Part shown: piece by piece, positions 59,431-64,000 of the stretch
Position numbering within the stretch: position 1 is the stretch's first letter
How the letters are laid out: each line of letters begins with the position of its first letter
Assembly (NCBI RefSeq): GCF_003122365.1
Contig: NZ_CP029254.1
Coordinates: forward strand, 4,985,501-5,049,500
DNA from: Streptomyces spongiicola
Lineage (GTDB): Bacteria > Actinomycetota > Actinomycetes > Streptomycetales > Streptomycetaceae
Length of the DNA: 64,000 nt
Reading direction: 5' to 3'
Position numbers and translations under genes: made by a program
Notes under the pieces: model-generated
Databases searched by the model: none
Told to the model about the DNA's origin: nothing
What the model saw: the letters and a program-made list of their open reading frames with translations, nothing else

Positions 59431-60591
59431 ATGTCCGACCGGTCCGTGTCCGCACCACGGGGTGACCATCCGCGCAGCGCGCCCCCGCCTCCCGGGATAT
59501 CCCGTGCCGCCCCCGCGCTGCTGGGGTACGCGGCGGTCCGGGCGCTGGGAACGGCGATCCTCCTGGTGGCCGCCGCGGCGCAGGGGAAGGACGCCCTGCA
59601 CAGGCTGAACGGACGCTGGGACTCCGTCTGGTATGTCCGGATCGCCGAGAACGGCTACGGATACGACGTGACACTGCCCGATGGCGGCGTCCATTCCGAT
59701 CTGGCCTTCTTCCCCCTGCTGCCCGCACTGGAGCGGGGGGTGTCCGAGGTGCTTCCGGTCGGCGCCGCCACGGCGGGACTGGCGATCGGCTGGCTCGCGG
59801 CCTTCGCCGCCGCCTGGGGCATCCACGCGGTCGGTGCGCATGTGGCCGGACAGCGGGCCGGGGTGCTGCTGGCCGTGCTGTGGGGTGTCTACCCGACCGC
59901 CTTCGTGCAGTCGATGGCGTACACCGAGACGCTGTTCACCGCGCTGGCCGCCTGGTCCCTGTACGCCGTGCTGACCGACCGCTGGATCGCCGCCGGGACG
60001 CTCTGCGCGCTCGCCGGACTCACCAGGCCCTCGGCCGTCGCGCTCGTCGCAGCCCTCGGCGTGACCACGCTGGTACGGCTGTTCCGGAGGGACCTGACGT
60101 GGCGGACGGTCTTCGGCGTGGCCATCGCGCCGCTCGGATGGCTGGGTTACGTCGCCTTCGTCGCGGTGCGCCGGGGCGGCCCCACGGCGTACTTCGAGGT
60201 CCAGGCCGCCTGGGGCAACGAGATCGACGGCGGGGTCGCCCTCGCCCGTTTCGTCGGCGGGCACCTGACCGGGCCCGCCCCGCTCGCCGGAGCCGGGCTC
60301 GTCGCCGTGATCGGGTTGCTCGGTTGGGTGCTGTGGCTGTGCGTGAAGCAGCGCCAGCCGCTGCCGCTGCTGGGGTACACGGCCGGGATCGTCGTCATCT
60401 CGCTGATCGGCGCCGCGTACTTCGGATCCCGCCCGCGGTTGATCATGCCCGCGTTCCCGCTGCTGCTGCCCGCTGCTACCGCCCTCGCCGGGCCCGCCCG
60501 CCGGTCCGCCGCCGTCGTGGTGGTGGCCCTGCTCGCCGTCGCGTCGGGGGTGTACGGCGCGTTCACCCTGCTCGGTACGGGGCCGCCCTGA
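59431..60591 (+). CDS. PIG-V-like integral membrane mannosyltransferase
   Basis: A 386-residue GT-C protein with about ten hydrophobic segments. The first loop motif is LNGRWDSVWYVRIAENGYG with the catalytic Asp, followed by LAFFPLLPALERGV and YTETLFTALAAW. This matches bacterial relatives of GPI mannosyltransferase 2 (PIG-V). It would transfer a mannose from polyprenyl phosphate to an unknown lipid or protein acceptor. Confidence 0.87.
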   Translation: MSDRSVSAPRGDHPRSAPPPPGISRAAPALLGYAAVRALGTAILLVAAAAQGKDALHRLNGRWDSVWYVRIAENGYGYDVTLPDGGVHSDLAFFPLLPALERGVSEVLPVGAATAGLAIGWLAAFAAAWGIHAVGAHVAGQRAGVLLAVLWGVYPTAFVQSMAYTETLFTALAAWSLYAVLTDRWIAAGTLCALAGLTRPSAVALVAALGVTTLVRLFRRDLTWRTVFGVAIAPLGWLGYVAFVAVRRGGPTAYFEVQAAWGNEIDGGVALARFVGGHLTGPAPLAGAGLVAVIGLLGWVLWLCVKQRQPLPLLGYTAGIVVISLIGAAYFGSRPRLIMPAFPLLLPAATALAGPARRSAAVVVVALLAVASGVYGAFTLLGTGPP

Positions 60592-60681
60592 TGCAGGGTG
60601 CCGGAGGCAGCGGGCCGCGGTCGTCAGCTCGTGGCACCGGGCGCCGCGAAGGCGCCGCGAAGGCGGTGCGACGGTCCGGCC

Positions 60682-60755
60682 TGTCCGGCCTCTCAGGTCT
60701 CTCAGGACTGTCGGGACTGTCGGGACTCTCGGGCCTGTCCGGTCTGTTCGGCCGG
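60682..60755. repeat. 9-bp tandem repeat (CTGTCGGGA)n
   Basis: About eight degenerate copies of CTGTCGGGA/CTGTCCGGC lie between the mannosyltransferase and the DUF192 gene stop. Confidence 0.85.
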
Positions 60756-61130
60756 TCAGGCCGCCGGGCGCTGCGGCGGTCCGATCGCGAGCCGGACCCC
60801 CGGTCGTACGCCCCACCGCGCCATCGCGCCCGCCTCCGCCTCCAGGACGTGCCGGCTGCGCGGCCTCGGCAGCCCGAGCCGTCCGGGGCGCATGGTGCGT
60901 ACGTCCAGGACGCGCAACTCCTTGTCGAGGTAGGCCACATCGATGGTGAATCGCATCCGGAAGGTGTGCACACTCGCGCACGGCGTCAGCATGAGCGCGC
61001 CGTGCAGACCGTCTCGGCCGAGAAGGCCGCGATAGCGCGCGCCGTACGACGCGGCGATCAGAAGGTCGACGGGACCCTCCTCCCGGCCGGGGACCGTCAG
61101 CGTGCCGTTGCCGTCCTGCCATGCGCCCAT
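60756..61130 (-). CDS. DUF192 protein
   Basis: A 124-residue protein of the DUF192 family: LLIAASYGARYRGLLGRDGL, LMLTPCASVHTFRMRFTIDV, and LEAEAGAMARWGVRPG. No signal peptide is seen with the ATG at 61130. The family has a small beta-barrel structure; its function is unknown. The stop adjoins a CTGTCGGGA repeat array. It is divergent from the prepilin peptidase gene. Confidence 0.9.
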   Translation of the reverse strand: MGAWQDGNGTLTVPGREEGPVDLLIAASYGARYRGLLGRDGLHGALMLTPCASVHTFRMRFTIDVAYLDKELRVLDVRTMRPGRLGLPRPRSRHVLEAEAGAMARWGVRPGVRLAIGPPQRPAA

Positions 61131-61235
61131 GGGCCAGGACCGTAGCGGGAGTCGGGAGGGTATGGGCCCCGGTTTCCGGCGAGTGGGCCCGTGGACCCAT
61201 GACCGCCCGCCGCCCACCGCCCTAGGGTTCGGACC

Positions 61236-62267
61236 GTGGAGTACGCGTACGTGACGCTGATCGCCGCCGCGGCGTGGGGGACCGCGGCCGGTGTGCTCGT
61301 GCCGCGCCCCGCCTATCGGATGTCCGTCGAGCCGGGGGAGGCGTGGCGGACCGCCTGCCCCGCCGGGCATCCGATCACCGGGCCCGCGCGCGGCTGGTTG
61401 GGGCCCGCGCGCTGCCCGCGCTGCGGGCCACCCGAGCCCGGGCGGCCCGCGGTCGCGCCCGTCGGGGTGCCGGGGGCCGGGGGACTGGAAGCGCCCGGTG
61501 CCCGGGGCGGTGCGGCCGGTTCGGCGGACGCGGAGGGGCGGGGTGGCGCTAACGGGCCGGGTGGTGTGGGTCGATCGGACGGTGTGGCCGGGGTGTCAGC
61601 GGCCGGGGTGCCAGGGCGCGGGCCGGGTGGTGCGCGTCGACCGGACGGTGTGGCCGGGGTATCAGCGGCCGGGTCGGGTGTCGCGTCCGCGCCCGAAGGC
61701 GCGGACGCCCGCGGGACCGCCGCCTTCCGATGCCCGCTCCTCGTGCCGGCGGCCACCGCGCTCTCCTGCGCGGCACTCGCCGCGGCCGTCGGGCCCCGGC
61801 CGGAGCTGGTGGTGTGGCTGCTGCTCGTGCCTGTCGCCGTCCTGCTCGCCCTGGTCGACCGCAATGTCCACCGGCTCCCGGACCAGCTGACGCTTCCGCT
61901 TGCCGCAGCGGCCGCCGTACTGCTCGGTGGTGCGGCGGCTCTGCCCGGCGCAGGCGGGTCGTGGACGACCGCGCTGCTCGGCGGTCCCGTGCTGGGCGCC
62001 GGGTACCTCGTGCTCTTCCTCGTCCATCCGAACGGCATGGGCTTCGGCGATGTGAAGCTGGCCCTGTCGCTCGGTGTGGTGCTCGGCTGGTACGGCTGGG
62101 AGGTGCTCTTCGTGGGGGCCTTCGCGGGGTTCCTGCTCGGCGCCGTGTACGGGCTCGGTCTCGTCGTCCTCCGCGGGGCGAGGCGCGATACGGCCATCCC
62201 GTTCGGGCCGTTCATGGTCTCGGGCACGCTGGTCGGGCTGCTGCTGGGCGGGCTCGCCGCAGCCTGA
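61236..62267 (+). CDS. A24 prepilin peptidase (TadV-type)
   Basis: A 343-residue membrane protease with an N-terminal helix and about six further hydrophobic segments. The catalytic aspartates are Asp208 in LALVDRNVHRLPDQ and Asp272 in GMGFGDVKLALSLG. A CPRC motif lies at about residues 60-63. A Gly/Ala-rich cytoplasmic insertion (about residues 76-165) carries an exact 66-bp duplication of a 22-residue unit. It probably cleaves the Flp and TadE-like prepilins of the cluster 4 kb upstream. GTG start. Confidence 0.9.
   Translation: MEYAYVTLIAAAAWGTAAGVLVPRPAYRMSVEPGEAWRTACPAGHPITGPARGWLGPARCPRCGPPEPGRPAVAPVGVPGAGGLEAPGARGGAAGSADAEGRGGANGPGGVGRSDGVAGVSAAGVPGRGPGGARRPDGVAGVSAAGSGVASAPEGADARGTAAFRCPLLVPAATALSCAALAAAVGPRPELVVWLLLVPVAVLLALVDRNVHRLPDQLTLPLAAAAAVLLGGAAALPGAGGSWTTALLGGPVLGAGYLVLFLVHPNGMGFGDVKLALSLGVVLGWYGWEVLFVGAFAGFLLGAVYGLGLVVLRGARRDTAIPFGPFMVSGTLVGLLLGGLAAA
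61554..61685. repeat. 66-bp in-frame duplication in the prepilin peptidase gene
   Basis: Units 61554-61619 and 61620-61685 encode two similar 22-residue stretches (GPGGVGRSDGVAGVSAAG and GPGGARRPDGVAGVSAAG). Confidence 0.9.
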
Positions 62268-62399
62268 GCGGTGCGCGGCGCGTGCGTGCCGGTTCACCGG
62301 TTCCGCGCGGCGGGAGGCCGGGGAGGCCGGGGAAGGCGGGCCCGTGCGCCTACCGGGCGTGCCCCGCGGCACCCGGTCGTCCCGGGCAGACTGGGGGCC

Positions 62400-62792
62400 A
62401 TGGACCTCACACCCGTCAACCTGACCGAGGCACTCGCCTCTTTCGGCGATGTGTACAGCCCCCGCGTCGTCGCCCGGATGAACGACTACGACGTACGCGT
62501 GGCGCACGTGGCCGGGGAGCACGTCTGGCACGTCCACGAGGACACCGACGAGTTCTTCCTCGTCCTCGACGGCCGCTTCGACATCGCGATGCGGGATGCC
62601 GACGGAGTCGAGAGCACCGTCGGACTCCGCAAGGGGGACGTGTTCGTCGTGCCGAGGGGCACCGAGCACAAGCCGTCGTCGCCGGGCGGCTCGATCCTGA
62701 TGTTCGAGCCGGCCGGCACGAAGTCCACAGGCGACCGCCACGAGGGGGAGATCCCGGCCCATGTGGACAGCACCACAGGTCACGCCCTCTAG
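62400..62792 (+). CDS. Small cupin-domain protein
   Basis: A 130-residue single cupin. The two cupin motifs are GEHVWHVHEDTDEFFLVLDG (His, His, Glu) and RKGDVFVVPRGTEHKPSSP (His), forming a metal site. The substrate is unknown; the family spans isomerases and regulators of sugar metabolism. The short spacer to the next gene suggests cotranscription. Confidence 0.9.
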   Translation: MDLTPVNLTEALASFGDVYSPRVVARMNDYDVRVAHVAGEHVWHVHEDTDEFFLVLDGRFDIAMRDADGVESTVGLRKGDVFVVPRGTEHKPSSPGGSILMFEPAGTKSTGDRHEGEIPAHVDSTTGHAL

Positions 62793-62803
62793 CATGCGGA
62801 CGC

Positions 62804-64000
62804 ATGCGGACATTCTCTGACATTTCGGCGGTCTCGCGTGCGCAGTCGAAGCCGGTTGCGGCTTCCGCGGACGACCGGCCGACGGAAGGTCCCTCCGCCG
62901 CCCTCCTCCCCTGGGGTTGGGCGGCGGTCCTGTCCCTGCTCTACGCGACCGTCGCCGTGCGCCGCCACCAGCTCCTCCGCACCACGGGCTACGACCTGGG
63001 CATCTTCGAGCAGGCGGTGAGCGCCTACGCCCGGCTCCAGGCTCCCGTCGTCCCGTTGCGCGGCGACGGCTTCAACCTGCTCGGCGACCACTTCCATCCG
63101 CTGCTCGCCGCCCTCGCCCCGCTCTACGGGCTCTGGCCGTCCCCGCTCTGCCTGCTCGTGGCCCAGTCCGCCATGCTCGCCCTCGCCGTCGTCCCGCTGG
63201 CCCGCTGGGCGGTCCGGACGCTCGGCCGCCGCGCCGCGCACGTCGTCGCGTTCGGCTACGGCGTGAGCTGGGGCATCGCCTCGGCGGCCGCTTTCGACTT
63301 CCACGAGGTGGCCCTGGCCGTACCGCTCCTGGCCTTCGCCCTCGAGGCGCTCGGCCGGCGGCGCTGGGGGCCGGCCGTCGCCTGGGCCGCGCCCCTGCTG
63401 CTGGTCAAGGAGGACCTGGGGCTGACCCTGGCGGCCGTGGGCGCCTATGTGGCGTGGAAGGGGCCCCGGAGGCTGGGGATCGCGACGGCCGCGGCCGGGC
63501 TCGTCGGTAGCGCCGTCGAGATCAAGCTGCTGCTGCCGGCCTTCAACCCCGGCGGCGGGTACGCCCACGGAGGCAACCTCGCCGACGGGCACGGCTCGCT
63601 CCTCGCCACGCTGGCCTTCGCGCCGCTCGACGCGCTGCGCCCCGACGTCAAGGCCATGACCCTCGTGCTGGTGTTCGCCCCCGGCGCGCTCCTGGCCCTG
63701 CGGTCGCCGCTGTCGCTGATCGCCGTGCCGACGCTCGCCTGGCGGATGCTCTCGGAGAACGCGTTCCACTGGGGGACGGCCTTCCACTACAGCGCGGTGC
63801 TGATGCCCGTCGTCTTCGCCGGGCTCGTCGACGCCCTGGACCGCTACCGGCAGTCCGGTGATCCGCTCGCGGCCCGCCATGTGCGCGCCTCCCTGGTCAC
63901 GGTCCTCGCCGTGGCGGTGGTGATGCTGCCGTCCTTTCCGCTCGCACAGCTGGCGCAGCGGGCCACCTGGCGCACCACCCCGCACATCGAGGCCGCCCGG
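62804..64000 (+). CDS. DUF2079 membrane protein (cut by window edge)
   Basis: At least 399 residues with eight or more hydrophobic segments. After a 35-residue polar N-terminus it reads LLRTTGYDLGIFEQAVSAYA and LLGDHFHPLLAALAPLYGLW, the signature of the DUF2079 family of predicted GT-C-like membrane proteins. The ATG at 62804 is chosen; another at 62794 is out of frame. The 3' end lies beyond the window. Confidence 0.88.
   Translation, partial: MRTFSDISAVSRAQSKPVAASADDRPTEGPSAALLPWGWAAVLSLLYATVAVRRHQLLRTTGYDLGIFEQAVSAYARLQAPVVPLRGDGFNLLGDHFHPLLAALAPLYGLWPSPLCLLVAQSAMLALAVVPLARWAVRTLGRRAAHVVAFGYGVSWGIASAAAFDFHEVALAVPLLAFALEALGRRRWGPAVAWAAPLLLVKEDLGLTLAAVGAYVAWKGPRRLGIATAAAGLVGSAVEIKLLLPAFNPGGGYAHGGNLADGHGSLLATLAFAPLDALRPDVKAMTLVLVFAPGALLALRSPLSLIAVPTLAWRMLSENAFHWGTAFHYSAVLMPVVFAGLVDALDRYRQSGDPLAARHVRASLVTVLAVAVVMLPSFPLAQLAQRATWRTTPHIEAAR

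Noticed and set aside
58030..61200. 1056-codon minus-strand frame
   Set aside because: It lies opposite the PucR and mannosyltransferase genes and shows only basic low-complexity sequence.
62789..63985. Minus-strand frame opposite the DUF2079 gene
   Set aside because: Only the plus strand shows hydrophobic segments and the family motif.
1..64000. tRNA or rRNA genes
   Set aside because: No acceptor-stem plus T-loop pattern (GTTCRANNC type) or rRNA core sequence was found on reading both strands; a covariance-model scan would be decisive.

Overview
The window is a high-GC actinobacterial chromosome segment, almost certainly Streptomyces. The evidence is the codon use, GTG/TTG starts with purine-rich Shine-Dalgarno sequences, 4-bp start/stop overlaps, and lineage markers: mycothiol conjugate amidase (Mca), GTP-type PEPCK, a DUF397/Scr1-type HTH pair, and a DasR-like operator before a chitinase. 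No rRNA, tRNA, CRISPR array or intact insertion sequence was recognised.

Layout. 1-7.0 kb holds housekeeping genes: a MarR regulator divergent from threonine ammonia-lyase, a DrrA/DrrB-type ABC exporter, greA, a DUF4307 membrane protein, mca and a small membrane protein. 7.2-14.2 kb holds a 1090-residue NB-ARC/TPR STAND ATPase, a Uma2-type putative nuclease and a DUF255/thioredoxin-fold protein. 14.4-21.2 kb is one tightly overlapped operon: a processive-type GT2 synthase, a GT39-like membrane glycosyltransferase, a polyprenol-phosphate-mannose synthase/GtrA fusion, and a secreted galactose-oxidase-like copper-radical oxidase. This suggests export and oxidation of a surface glycan. 21.7-27.2 kb holds a hemolysin III family protein, PEPCK, an AlaA-type aminotransferase and an AlkB-like dioxygenase.

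27.4-33.1 kb is accessory: a secreted protein, a P450 overlapped with DUF397 and an Scr1-type HTH gene (WhiJ-like arrangement), and divergent from it an RsbW-like ATPase apparently fused to a second protein. 33.2-36.7 kb carries a decayed recombinase, an MptB-like mannosyltransferase, two orphan proteins, a transposase remnant and an AT-richer patch. 36.7-43.6 kb holds a D-serine dehydratase-like enzyme, an M14 carboxypeptidase, an NRAMP-related transporter and a GH18 chitinase with a DasR-type operator.

44.2-57.5 kb is a complete Gram-positive Flp/Tad pilus locus: an orphan protein, CpaB, TadZ, two TadE-like pseudopilins, TadA, TadB, TadC, an embedded NarL-type two-component system, the Flp pilin, a TadG-like protein, a lipoprotein and an OmpA-domain protein. 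The likely prepilin peptidase lies about 4 kb further on. The window ends with a PucR regulator, a PIG-V-like mannosyltransferase, DUF192 and cupin proteins, and a DUF2079 protein cut by the window edge.

A recurring theme is a high density of short tandem repeats. Several begin with the 3' end of a gene including its stop codon (ilvA, the second TadE-like gene). One duplicates a terminator arm, and others are in-frame expansions inside proteins. The 36-bp plus 6-bp array between tadB and tadC, and the ten octamers in the chitinase leader, are the most regular.
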